The notes under the pieces: generated by a model
Databases searched by the model: none
What the model saw: the letters and a program-made list of their open reading frames with translations, nothing else
What the model was told of the DNA's origin: nothing
In this document: positions 34,425-42,911 of the stretch, piece after piece
Layout: each line of letters begins with the position of its first letter
How positions within the stretch are numbered: position 1 is the first letter of the stretch
Source: Aquibacillus salsiterrae
GTDB lineage: Bacteria > Bacillota > Bacilli > Bacillales > Amphibacillaceae
Direction: 5' to 3'
Length of the DNA: 64,000 nt
NCBI RefSeq assembly: GCF_028416595.1
Contig: NZ_JAMQKC010000010.1
Span: 22,593 to 86,592, forward strand
Position numbers and translations under genes: made by a program

Positions 34425-35207
34425 CTATTTGTCTAAAATAATTTGTGGAACGTGTGCTAATTTTGGATGATTGATGACAATTGGCCTTGTCTCATAAACA
34501 GAAGCAATCACATCTGCATCGATTACCGACGCTGGTGGCCCGATTTTTTTGATGGTTCCTTGTTTCAAAAGTACCAACCGGTCACAGTACATCGACGCAA
34601 TGTTTAGGTCATGGAGGATGACTACAACCGTCAATTGTTTTTCTCTTTGCCACGCCTTCACGATCTCCATCATTTGTAGCTGGTAGCCGATATCTAAAAA
34701 GGTGGTTGGTTCGTCGAGCATCAAAATCTTCGGTTCTTGTGTAATCACTTTTGCTAAGGCGACTCGCTGCTTTTCCCCTCCGCTTAAATGGTCAACTAAC
34801 TCCTGTTCTAAGTGCTGTAAATGTAACCGATTGATGGTTTCTGTTACGATATCCTGTTCTGGATGCTTGCTTGTCTGCTCGGTTCCTAACCAACTTTGAT
34901 ACGGATACCTTCCCATCTCGACAATTTCTCGAACGGTAAATCCAACAGAAGGGAGCGGGTCTTGTTGTAGCACAGCAATCTCCTTTGCCAGTTCCTTTTG
35001 TTTATACGTTGAAATACTTTTGTCGTGTAGTTGAACTGTACCTGTTGTTGGTGTTTCAGCACCAGATAAAAGCTTCATCAGTGTTGATTTTCCACTACCA
35101 TTTGGTCCAATGATCCCTACTATTTCACTACCCGCAATCGATAAATCTATTGATGCAAGCACTTGTCGTTGCTCATATTGTTTTGAAATATTGGTTGCAA
35201 CAATCAT
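34425..35207 (-). CDS. B12-type ABC transporter ATP-binding protein (BtuD/FecE-like)
   Basis: The 260-residue ATPase subunit. Walker A is GPNGSGKSTLM near residue 35, signature LSGGEKQRVALAK, Walker B ILMLDEPTTFLD, and H-loop VVILHDLNIASMYCDRLV. The GYQLQMMEIVK stretch after Walker B is typical of iron-siderophore and cobalamin importers (FecE/BtuD class). Its first codons overlap the end of the permease gene by four bases. With the binding protein and permease under a cobalamin riboswitch, vitamin B12 or another corrinoid is the likely cargo. Confidence 0.9.
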   Translation of the reverse strand: MIVATNISKQYEQRQVLASIDLSIAGSEIVGIIGPNGSGKSTLMKLLSGAETPTTGTVQLHDKSISTYKQKELAKEIAVLQQDPLPSVGFTVREIVEMGRYPYQSWLGTEQTSKHPEQDIVTETINRLHLQHLEQELVDHLSGGEKQRVALAKVITQEPKILMLDEPTTFLDIGYQLQMMEIVKAWQREKQLTVVVILHDLNIASMYCDRLVLLKQGTIKKIGPPASVIDADVIASVYETRPIVINHPKLAHVPQIILDK

Positions 35208-36208
35208 AGGTTAATTCCCTTCTTCCCTTTTTTTAATAAGTAGGCGAAAAAAGGAGCACCTAATAAAGCTGTTACAACACCTAACGGGATCTCTTTAGGC
35301 ATTAGTGCCATTCGTGCAATCGTATCGGCCCACAACACATAAATAGAACCAACAACGACCGATAACGGGATGATGAGCCGGTAATCTGGACCAACGACCA
35401 AGCGGATTAAATGGGGAACAATCAGGCCGACAAAGCCGACAACACCTGCAACTGAAACAGCTGCTGCCGTAAGCAATGTCGAGGTAATCAACACGGTCAT
35501 TTTTGTTCGTTCGATGGCAACCCCTAAATGAAGTGCTTGTCTTTCGCCGAGTGCAAATAAATTGAGTGCTCTTCCTTGGGTTAGGAGAATAATGATTCCA
35601 ATCAACAGGTAGGGGGCCATCATCTGTGGATATTCCCATCCGCGCATCGTTACACTGCCCATCATCCAAAAAATAATTTCATTTAATACGGTGTCTGACA
35701 ACGAGACCATTAACGAAATAAATGATCCTAGGAATGCTTGGACGATGACTCCTGATAAAATGAGTGTCTCTTTTTGTAGTTGTCCATTCCTCATCGCAAT
35801 TTTGATAACAACGAACAAAGTTAACACACCAGTGATAAAAGCTACTACCGGAATCGAATATTTTCCAAACAGAGCGGACTGTAGGCCAAATAGAATAATG
35901 AAGGCAGCTCCGACTGATGCACCGGAGGAAACACCTAAAATGTAAGGGTCTGCTAACGGATTTCTTAAAATACCTTGAAACCCTGCTCCTGCAACCGCGA
36001 GGGCAGAACCTACTAAAATCGCTAACGTAATTCTTGGTAATCTAACATTGATGACGATTGCTTCTGTTACTTCATTTCCTTTTCCGAGTAAGGTTGACCA
36101 AACGTCATTAATTGGGATCATCGACGAACCAATCGATAAGCTTAATATAAATGAAAAAAGGAGGAGCAGAGTTGCCCCTCCTCCATAGAGAAGTAATTTT
36201 TTAGTCAC
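35204..36208 (-). CDS. B12-type ABC transporter permease (BtuC/FecCD family)
   Basis: A 334-residue membrane protein with about ten helices. FecCD hallmarks are NVRLPRITLAILVGSALAVA, AGFQGILRNPLADPYILGVS, GASVGAAFII, AVSVAGVVGFVGLIVPHLIR and PLGVVTALLGAPFFAYLLKK. The start codon overlaps the binding protein's stop by one base and its end overlaps the ATPase start by four bases, so the three genes are tightly coupled. Cargo is inferred to be cobalamin from the riboswitch upstream. Confidence 0.92.
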   Translation of the reverse strand: MTKKLLLYGGGATLLLLFSFILSLSIGSSMIPINDVWSTLLGKGNEVTEAIVINVRLPRITLAILVGSALAVAGAGFQGILRNPLADPYILGVSSGASVGAAFIILFGLQSALFGKYSIPVVAFITGVLTLFVVIKIAMRNGQLQKETLILSGVIVQAFLGSFISLMVSLSDTVLNEIIFWMMGSVTMRGWEYPQMMAPYLLIGIIILLTQGRALNLFALGERQALHLGVAIERTKMTVLITSTLLTAAAVSVAGVVGFVGLIVPHLIRLVVGPDYRLIIPLSVVVGSIYVLWADTIARMALMPKEIPLGVVTALLGAPFFAYLLKKGKKGINL

Positions 36209-37236
36209 TATTCTGCTAACTCCGGATGAATAGCTTCAAATATTTCGATTAAACTATCGGTAATACGTGGCCCTACTCGGCTTGCTTTATTGGAGTCAAT
36301 GCCAATCACTTGATCATTTTTAACTGCATCAATGACTTCAAAGCCGTCTCTTGTTGTGATTGCTTCTTTATTGTCCTCGGTTACTCCGTCTTCCCCAGAC
36401 GTAAACAGGATAACTTCTGGATTTCGATTAATCACTTCTTCTGGATTAACTTCAAACCAACCTTCTACGTCAGCAAAAATATTTTCCCCACCTGCTAACG
36501 TGATTAAATCATTGGCAAAGTCGCCTGTACCAAAAGACCACCCTGCGGAAAATTCTGCGTATACCTTCTTAGGCTCGGCATTCGCAACCTTTTCTTTTAC
36601 ATAATCAATTTTTTCCGTCATTTCTTTTGTTACTGCTTCGGCTTGTTCTTGGTTGTTAAGAATTAATCCAATTGTTTCGATCGATTCGATAACGTCTGTG
36701 ATTGACCCAGGATTGGAGCCAAATACGGTTAACCCTTGGTCTCTAAGTTCTTGTGCAACGTCCGCTTGGAGGCCAGCATTGATAAATACCACATCAGGCT
36801 GGAGGGCAATTAATTCTTCGACATTTAAACCGGAGTACGTGCTACCTAGCTTTGGTAAGTCTGCTGTTTCTTTAGGAAAATCGGAATAATCATCAACAGC
36901 TAACACTTCTTCCCCTGCACCTAAGGCAAACAATACTTCCGTCTCACTAGGGATTAAGGAAACTAGTTTTGTAGGTTCTGAATCAAACGTAACTTCCTCT
37001 CCTGTTGCATCCGTTACAGTAAGCGGGTACGTTGTTTGGTTATCCGATTGTTGCTCCTTGTCTTCTTGTGTGTCCGTGCTTTCTTCTGTGTTTTCTTCTG
37101 TCTCTTGCGTCGTGTTGTCTTGTATAGTTTCCTTGTCTGATGATTCTGCGTTATCACCAGTGTTACATCCAACTAAAAATAAAGCTAGAAGGAATGCCAG
37201 TACTAGTGTAGAAGCTTGTTTCCATGTTGTGCTCAT
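36208..37236 (-). CDS. cobalamin-type ABC transporter substrate-binding lipoprotein (BtuF-like)
   Basis: A 342-residue exported lipoprotein. Signal LVLAFLLALFLVGC puts the lipid-modified cysteine at residue 24; a long Glu/Thr/Asp linker to about residue 70 follows. The body is the helical-backbone metal receptor fold: KLVSLIPSETEVLFALGAGE, VEELIALQPDVVFINAG, DQGLTVFGSNPGSITDVIES and the late NDQVIGIDSNKASRVGPRIT. The RBS AGGAGAG lies ahead of the ATG. A cobalamin riboswitch with its own terminator lies 44-200 bases upstream, so low B12 should raise expression of this and the following three genes. Confidence 0.92.
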   Translation of the reverse strand: MSTTWKQASTLVLAFLLALFLVGCNTGDNAESSDKETIQDNTTQETEENTEESTDTQEDKEQQSDNQTTYPLTVTDATGEEVTFDSEPTKLVSLIPSETEVLFALGAGEEVLAVDDYSDFPKETADLPKLGSTYSGLNVEELIALQPDVVFINAGLQADVAQELRDQGLTVFGSNPGSITDVIESIETIGLILNNQEQAEAVTKEMTEKIDYVKEKVANAEPKKVYAEFSAGWSFGTGDFANDLITLAGGENIFADVEGWFEVNPEEVINRNPEVILFTSGEDGVTEDNKEAITTRDGFEVIDAVKNDQVIGIDSNKASRVGPRITDSLIEIFEAIHPELAE

Positions 37237-37280
37237 TTTACTCTCTCCTTAAGTTTTTAAAATTTCCCAACAAAGTAAAA

Positions 37281-37302
37281 CCCTCTACGATTAAGTAGAG
37301 GG
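37281..37302 (-). terminator. riboswitch expression-platform terminator
   Basis: On the minus strand, stem CCCTCTA / TAGAGGG with an 8-base loop is followed by TTTTACTTTGTT. It lies between the cobalamin aptamer and the binding-protein gene and would stop transcription when B12 is bound. Confidence 0.8.
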
Positions 37303-37303
37303 T

Positions 37304-37445
37304 GGTTATAGGCATACGAATCCATTTGCCGATAGCCATCCTCTTACCTCGAAGGATATAGCTAAAAGATAAGGCGACGTATCTGACTTTAACAGTTGCG
37401 GGACAGTGTCGGAATTTCACCGAGCTTCCATCATCCATTATCTTA
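37304..37445 (-). ncRNA. cobalamin (B12) riboswitch aptamer
   Basis: Read on the minus strand the leader contains GGAAGCTCGGTGAAATTCCG, then ACACTGTCCCGCAACTGT, the conserved B12-box core (consensus G-C-CACTG and CCCGCAACTG), followed by the AAGTCAGATACGTCGCC return strand and GAGGATGGCTATCGGC. It sits directly upstream of the B12-type ABC operon with a terminator hairpin in between. Confidence 0.9.
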
Positions 37446-37614
37446 AACTATGTATACTAAACACTAGATTTAGTAGTTATTTTTCTTTTATACTATATCG
37501 TAATCTATTATTTTCTTCAATCAAATTTTACAAAAAAGTAAATTGTTCGACAAGTTCGTGTCCATTTATTGTAGACTAGTAAGTAGTTGGTATTTGTGAC
37601 GAGGGGGAAAGAAA

Positions 37615-38520
37615 GTGAAAGTTTGTTCGTTTTTACCAGGATCAACTAGCATGATTACCGAAATGGGTCTTGAAGACTATTTGTATGGTGTTACATTTGA
37701 ATGTCCAATTGATCGACCACGTGTGGTGAGGTCTTATTTAGAGGATAACCATTATACTAGTGAAGAGATTGAAAGAGTTGTTTCAGACTCGGTTAAAGAA
37801 GGTAAGAGTCTCTATTATATTGATATTGATTTGTTAAAAGAAATCGAGCCGGATGTCATTTTCACGCAGCATGTTTGTGATGTTTGTCAAATCGGGACGT
37901 CATTTGTGCAAAAGGCACTACATCAACTAGACAAAAAGCCAACGGTTATACCTTTAGTACCGAGAAACTTGGATGATGTGTATGACAACGCGCTCACCAT
38001 TGCTAACGTTTTAGGTGAAGAAGAGGCTGGTCAACAGTTGATTAAGAGCATCAAGGAGCGCGAACAACATATTTTATCAGAGCTAAGAGCGCACAATGCA
38101 CCGCTGAGAAAGGTGATGATCATGGAGTGGATGGATCCAATCTACAATTGTGGCCATTGGATCCCGTATCAAGTGTCGATTGCTGGTGGTGTGGATATGC
38201 TTTCCAATCCTTCTGGCTATTCGATTATAACCCCGTGGGAAAAGGTCAGGTTATACGACCCGGAGGTTATCGTAATTGCTCCTTGTGGATTTGATATAGA
38301 ACGTGCATCTGAGGAAATTAGTCGATTAGCGGAAAAACCAGGGTGGAATAACTTGCAGGCAGTAAAAAATAACCATGTGTTTCTAGCCGACGCAGACCTA
38401 TTCACCCGCCCGAGCACCACCCTAATCGATGGAATCGAAGTATTAGCATCCTTATTTCACCCATCCATTTTTTCATTACCTGATTCAGCGAAAGATAAAG
38501 TTAGAAATATTAATAGCTGA
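37615..38520 (+). CDS. cobalamin-binding-like protein without signal peptide
   Basis: A 301-residue protein of the BtuF-like helical-backbone fold: KVCSFLPGSTSMITEMGLED, then DVIFTQHVCDVCQIG, RNLDDVYDNALTIANVLGEE, KVMIMEWMDPIYNCGHWIPY, VIVIAPCGFDIERASEEI and a late LFTRPSTTLIDGIEVLASL. It begins with GTG at 37615 after GAGGGGG. There is no N-terminal signal, so it is likely cytoplasmic, unlike the true BtuF lipoprotein encoded divergently. The CDVC pair and HW motif are shared with a set of signal-less relatives. It may bind or store corrinoid inside the cell, or act on a different ligand. Confidence 0.8.
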   Translation: MKVCSFLPGSTSMITEMGLEDYLYGVTFECPIDRPRVVRSYLEDNHYTSEEIERVVSDSVKEGKSLYYIDIDLLKEIEPDVIFTQHVCDVCQIGTSFVQKALHQLDKKPTVIPLVPRNLDDVYDNALTIANVLGEEEAGQQLIKSIKEREQHILSELRAHNAPLRKVMIMEWMDPIYNCGHWIPYQVSIAGGVDMLSNPSGYSIITPWEKVRLYDPEVIVIAPCGFDIERASEEISRLAEKPGWNNLQAVKNNHVFLADADLFTRPSTTLIDGIEVLASLFHPSIFSLPDSAKDKVRNINS

Positions 38521-38549
38521 TCGGCATGGGAACGATTTTTCTGTTTTTC

Positions 38550-39709
38550 GTGCCCATCATCGACAGATTGAACTTGAATTTAGCCAAAAGTGTCGATGAT
38601 CGTGTTCATTATCGACAGATAGAGCTTGAATTTCGTGCAAAGTGTAGATGACCGTGACCATCATCGACAGATTGAACTTGAATTTAATCAAAAGTGTCGA
38701 TGATCATGCCCATCATCGACAGATTGAACTTGAATTTAATCAAAAGTGTCGATGATCATGCCCATCATCGACAGATTGAACTTGAATTTAGCCAAAAGTG
38801 TCGATGATCATGCCCATCATCGACAGATTCAGCTTGAATTTAATCAAAAGTGTAGATGATCGTGCTCATTATCGACAGATTGAACTTGAATTTAATCAAA
38901 AGTGTAGATGATCATGCCCATTATCGACAGATTGAACTTGAATTTAGTCAAAAGTGTCGATGATCGTGCCCATCATCGACAGATTGAACTTGAATTTAAT
39001 CAAAAGTGTAGATGATCATGCCCATCATCGACAGATTGAACTTGAATTTAGCCAAAAGTGTCGATGATCATGCCCATCATCGACAGATTGAACTTGAATT
39101 TAGCCAAAAGTGTCGATGATCAAGCCCATCATCGACAGATTCAGCTTGAATTTCGTGCAAAGTGTAGATGACCGTGCTCATTATCGACAGATTGAACTTG
39201 AATTTAGTCAAAAGTGTCGATGATCAAGCCCATCATCGACAGATTGAGCTTGAATTTAATCAAAAGTGTAGATGATCATGCCCATCATCGACAGATTGAA
39301 CTTGAATTTAATCAAAAGTGTCGATGATCGTGCCCATCATCGACAGATTGAACTTGAATTTAATCAAAAGTGTAGATGATCATGCCCATCATCGACAGAT
39401 TGAACTTGAATTTAGCCAAAAGTGTAGATGATCATGCCCATCATCGACAGATTGAACTTGAATTTAGCCAAAAGTGTCGATGATCATGCATATCATCGAC
39501 AGATTGAACTTGAATTTAGCCAAAAGTGTCGATGATCATGCCCATCATCGACTGATTGAGCTTGAATTTAGTCAAAAGTGTCGATAATCATGCCCATCAT
39601 CGACAGATTGAACTTGAATTTAGTCAAAAGTGTAGATGATCATGCCCATCATCGACAGATTGAACTTGAATTTAATCAAAAGTGTTGATAATCGTTCCCA
39701 TCATCGACA
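38550..39709. repeat. tandem array of 22 copies of a 52-bp unit with inverted repeats
   Basis: The sequence CATCATCGACAGATTGAACT (first 20 bases of the unit) recurs every 52 bases. From the CGAC at 38561 to the CGAC at 39705 is exactly 22 x 52, so the copies differ only by base changes and have no insertions or deletions. Each unit has a 10-base arm ATCATCGACA, a 25-base middle (GATTGAACTTGAATTTAGCC then AAAAG) and the complementary arm TGTCGATGAT, then a short spacer CATGCCC to the next unit. The left arm is almost invariant; the right arm is TGTC in 12 units, TGTA in 9 and TGTT in one. 52 is not a multiple of 3 and no frame stays open, so it is non-coding. Confidence 0.95.
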
Positions 39710-39829
39710 ATTACCTTATTTCGAAGGCGTGACTTTTCCTTCTGGGAAATACTCTCAGACTCTGAAAACCATGATATAAAAAGCAAGGAAGTGACAAAAC
39801 CGTCCCGTACTTCCTTTGGGAGGGGTATT

Positions 39830-40009
39830 ATGACAAACAATCGGTATCATTGTTGTGCGACGTGTATAAATTTTCGGATTGAAAGGAAAGAGAGTGGCGA
39901 TAAACGAATTTACTGTAAGAGGCTAGGGTTTGATACAAAGTCTTCCTATCAATTTAATTGCTGGGACCCGAAAGAACGTGTCAAAAAAGCGATGGCAAAA
40001 CATTCTTGA
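39830..40009 (+). CDS. small cysteine-rich protein (possible zinc binding)
   Basis: A 59-residue protein, MTNNRYHCCATCINFRIERK, then DKRIYCKRLGFDTKSSYQFN and CWDPKERVKKAMAKHS. The CCxxC pair near residue 8 and the later YC...NCWDP cysteines could bind one metal ion. The ATG at 39830 follows GGGAGGGG. I know of similar short Cys-containing proteins in Bacillaceae but cannot name a family. It lies just after the 52-bp repeat array. Confidence 0.6.
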   Translation: MTNNRYHCCATCINFRIERKESGDKRIYCKRLGFDTKSSYQFNCWDPKERVKKAMAKHS

Positions 40010-40162
40010 AGAAAAAGGCTATGGTCAAGAGATGTCTAGACCAGTTACGTCGGCGCCTTGGCGTATAAGTCAATACTCTCCGTGGTAATGAGTGCGATTA
40101 CATGAATTAACAATAGGCCCGGGTCGTGCTTGACTTGGGCTTTTCTAAAGAGGTGAAACAGC

Positions 40163-41452
40163 ATGCGTATCGGAATGGTTGCAGATGATTTAACAGGTGC
40201 TAACGACAGCGGTGTTCAATTATCTAGATACGGACTTAAAACATCCGTTCGTTTTCAAACAACGAATGAGGATGCCATGTCTGACGAAGCGATAGTCATT
40301 GATACCGATAGTCGGTCAATCAAAAAAGAGGATGCCTATCAACGAGTATTATCTGCAGCGAGCTATATAAAAAGAAATCAATTTGATATCATTTATAAAA
40401 AAGTGGATTCCACGCTTAGAGGGAATTTAGGCAAAGAACTAGATGCAATGTATGATGAAATCAAACCGGAATTAGTTATACTTGCTCCTGGATATCCGAA
40501 AAACGGTAGAAAAATTGTTCAGGGACAGATGTATTTGCATGATACACCAATAAATGAAACCGAAATTGCCAAAGACCCAAAGTGCCCCGTCCTTGATGCT
40601 TATGTTCCTCATGTCTTTCAACAACAAACCGACCGTGAAATTGGTCTAGTCCATATCGATGAAATTCGTAGTGGATATGACGCGGTTAAAGAAAAGATGG
40701 ATGATTATTATAAGGAAAACACACACTATATCCTATTTGATTCCGAAACCGAAGAAGATTTAAAAGCAGTTGCTGAATTTGTTCATCAATCATCGTATAA
40801 CGTTGTTTGGTTAGGTTCGGCTGGACTAGCTAATTACCTTCCAGAGGTCTATCAACTAAGTGGAAAAGAAATTGATTCGAAAATTATTAAGAATGACCTC
40901 CCAGTTTTGCTTGTAGCTGGAAGTGTTAGTAGTGTAACTAGAACACAACTTACAAGATTTCTTGAACATCCATCGGTAGCAGGTATCGAACTAGATTCGA
41001 GCATGCTTATCAGAGCTGAGAGTTCGGAAAAAGAAGTGGTATTGGCGAAGCGAAAAGCGATTCAAGCATACGAAGATGGGTATCATATTGCTATTTTTCC
41101 AACCGGGGACCGTCATGCAATTGATCAAGCTCAAAAAATTGGACAAGAAATCGGGTTAAGTAATACAGATGTGAGTAACTTAATTGTTCAACGTCTAGGT
41201 AAACTGACAAATGACCTACTTAGCACGTTAAATTTTCAAGGCCTAATCCTTACTGGTGGAGATACAGCTAAACAAGTTTGTATGAGTATTGGAACTACCG
41301 GGATTCAGTTATTAGATGAAATCGAAACAGGTGTACCGCTTGGACAATTAATCGGAAAATACTCTTTATATTCCGTTACAAAGGCCGGTGCTTTTGGAAC
41401 CAAGGATACTTTTATCCATGCAATGAAAACTTTACAAGGAGATGAAGCATAA
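40163..41452 (+). CDS. four-carbon acid sugar kinase (DtnK/OtnK-like, DUF1537)
   Basis: A 429-residue cytoplasmic kinase. Typical features are RIGMVADDLTGANDSGVQLS at the start, DSRSIKKEDAYQRV, DIIYKKVDSTLRGNLGKELD, VILAPGYPKNGR, then in the C-terminal half LLVAGSVSSVTRTQL and the ATP site GLILTGGDTAKQVCMSIG. This family phosphorylates D-threonate or erythronate at C4. Its stop overlaps the start of a PdxA-like dehydrogenase, and kinase plus PdxA2 is the known D-threonate/D-erythronate to dihydroxyacetone phosphate route. RBS AGAGGTG. Which acid is the native substrate cannot be told. Confidence 0.9.
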   Translation: MRIGMVADDLTGANDSGVQLSRYGLKTSVRFQTTNEDAMSDEAIVIDTDSRSIKKEDAYQRVLSAASYIKRNQFDIIYKKVDSTLRGNLGKELDAMYDEIKPELVILAPGYPKNGRKIVQGQMYLHDTPINETEIAKDPKCPVLDAYVPHVFQQQTDREIGLVHIDEIRSGYDAVKEKMDDYYKENTHYILFDSETEEDLKAVAEFVHQSSYNVVWLGSAGLANYLPEVYQLSGKEIDSKIIKNDLPVLLVAGSVSSVTRTQLTRFLEHPSVAGIELDSSMLIRAESSEKEVVLAKRKAIQAYEDGYHIAIFPTGDRHAIDQAQKIGQEIGLSNTDVSNLIVQRLGKLTNDLLSTLNFQGLILTGGDTAKQVCMSIGTTGIQLLDEIETGVPLGQLIGKYSLYSVTKAGAFGTKDTFIHAMKTLQGDEA

Positions 41453-42447
41453 TGAAGCCTGTCGTTGGAATTACAATGGGGGATGCAGCGGGAGTTGGAC
41501 CAGAAATCATTGTAAAAAGTTTACTATCAAAAGAAATATATGATCAATGTCAGCCAGTTGTTATTGGTGATGCGAAAATGTTGGAACGTGCAGTTGGTGT
41601 TACTCAAGCGGATGTTGCCGTTCGTGCGATCAAACAAATAGCTGATGCGAAATTTGAACTTGGAACAATTGATTGTATCGACCTTGACTTACTTCCTGCT
41701 GACTTACCTTTTGGTCAAGTATCTGCTGAAGCTGGGAATGCAGCATTTGAATACTTAAAAACAGCAGTTGAACTTGCTAAAGAGAAAAAAATCCAAGCTA
41801 TATGTACAGCTCCATTAAATAAAGAAGCACTACACAAAGGCGGACATATGTACCCAGGTCACACGGAAATTCTGGCAGATTTAACGGATACAGAAAATTA
41901 CGCGATGATGTTAACATCTCCAAAGTTAAAAGTGATTCATTTAACAACCCACGTTGGACTAATCAAAGCAATTGAGATGATTAATCCAGAAAGAACCTAT
42001 AATGTTGTTAAATTAGCACATGACACGTTAACTCGTGCTGGTTTCAACAATCCAAGCGTTGCCGTTTGTGGAATTAATCCACATGCAGGTGAAAATGGGC
42101 TGTTTGGAAATGGTGAAGAAGAGGAAAAACTAATTCCTGGTATTGAACGCGCAAAAGAAGAAGGAATCAACGCATCTGGTCCTCACCCAGCGGATACGTT
42201 ATTTTTCCGTGCGGGGAGAGGGGACTTTGATATCGTTGTTGCGTGTTACCACGACCAAGGTCATGGTCCGATTAAAGTGCTTGGCCTTGAGGCTGGTGTG
42301 AATATTACGGTTGGTTTAAAAGGTGGAGTGATTCGGACATCTGTCGACCACGGAACTGCATTCGATATTGCAGGGAAAAACATTGCAGACGAAAGAAGCC
42401 TTATTGAAGCAATGAAATCGGCAATTGAGCTCGCCCCGAGAGAATAG
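41452..42447 (+). CDS. 4-phosphoerythronate/threonate dehydrogenase, PdxA2-like
   Basis: A 331-residue enzyme of the PdxA family: MKPVVGITMGDAAGVGPEII, then ICTAPLNKEALHKGGHMYPG with metal-binding His, HLTTHVGLIKAI, VCGINPHAGENGLFG, and ACYHDQGHGPIKVLGLE. In PdxA2 enzymes this chemistry oxidises and decarboxylates 4-phospho-D-threonate or erythronate to dihydroxyacetone phosphate and CO2. The ATG overlaps the last base of the acid-sugar kinase stop, so the two are co-translated. That pairing favours sugar-acid catabolism over vitamin B6 synthesis. A terminator follows 50 bases later. Confidence 0.9.
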   Translation: MKPVVGITMGDAAGVGPEIIVKSLLSKEIYDQCQPVVIGDAKMLERAVGVTQADVAVRAIKQIADAKFELGTIDCIDLDLLPADLPFGQVSAEAGNAAFEYLKTAVELAKEKKIQAICTAPLNKEALHKGGHMYPGHTEILADLTDTENYAMMLTSPKLKVIHLTTHVGLIKAIEMINPERTYNVVKLAHDTLTRAGFNNPSVAVCGINPHAGENGLFGNGEEEEKLIPGIERAKEEGINASGPHPADTLFFRAGRGDFDIVVACYHDQGHGPIKVLGLEAGVNITVGLKGGVIRTSVDHGTAFDIAGKNIADERSLIEAMKSAIELAPRE

Positions 42448-42499
42448 TAGAATCCGGCCAAGTGGCGTGTTTCTTTCGAGAACAATAGGAAGTTTGCCG

Positions 42500-42539
42500 A
42501 AAGGTGCATCTAGCTAATTAAGCTAGGTGTGCCTTTTGT
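42500..42539 (+). terminator. terminator after the acid-sugar operon
   Basis: AAAGGTGCATCTAGCT / AGCTAGGTGTGCCTTTT with a short AATTA loop, followed by GTGGCTTT. The stem is long; the T-run is modest. Confidence 0.7.
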
Positions 42540-42911
42540 GGCTTTAGGAAAATCCATTTGTTAACAGGGTCCCCGTGCTTCCGTCAAAAATAGTATTAGT
42601 TTGGTGAAAAAGTGTTAGTGGTTGATTTTGTGTTGGTCAAGAAAGTGTTATAGACTGTTAAACCTTCTGTTATCTATACTAAATATACTCCATTGGTACA
42701 TATCAATCCTCACATAATTACTCCAAGATTTTAACTATCAGAAAATGTATCCGCTTGCAACACGGTCATTAGCTAATTAGTAAGCTAGAGTCTGCAAGGG
42801 GGTGAAAAGAAAAGGTAACTATCAACAAAGCGGAAAATGACTAAATGAAACCCTGTGTGAGTCAATGGAGCTCAGTGTTTTTGAGAAAATTGGAAAAGGA
42901 GTGTTAATTCA
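42540..42911 (+). promoter_or_regulatory. leader of the PL11 gene with a cre site
   Basis: At 42745-42760, ATGTATCCGCTTGCAA reads on the minus strand TTGCAAGCGGATACAT, a full match to the CcpA cre consensus WTGNAANCGNWNNCAW. It lies about 150 bases before the rhamnogalacturonan lyase start. The rest of this leader has no gene. Catabolite repression by glucose-type sugars is the likely role. Confidence 0.7.

Noticed and set aside
37238..37438. Minus-strand 66-codon frame
   Set aside because: It lies within the cobalamin riboswitch and its terminator, which explain the sequence better.
38550..39709. The 52-bp array as a CRISPR locus
   Set aside because: The whole 52-bp unit repeats, including the parts that would be spacers; there are no unique spacers and no cas genes.
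41452..42447. PdxA-like gene as a vitamin B6 biosynthesis gene
   Set aside because: It is translationally coupled to a four-carbon acid sugar kinase, and Bacillus-type organisms normally make B6 by the PdxST route.
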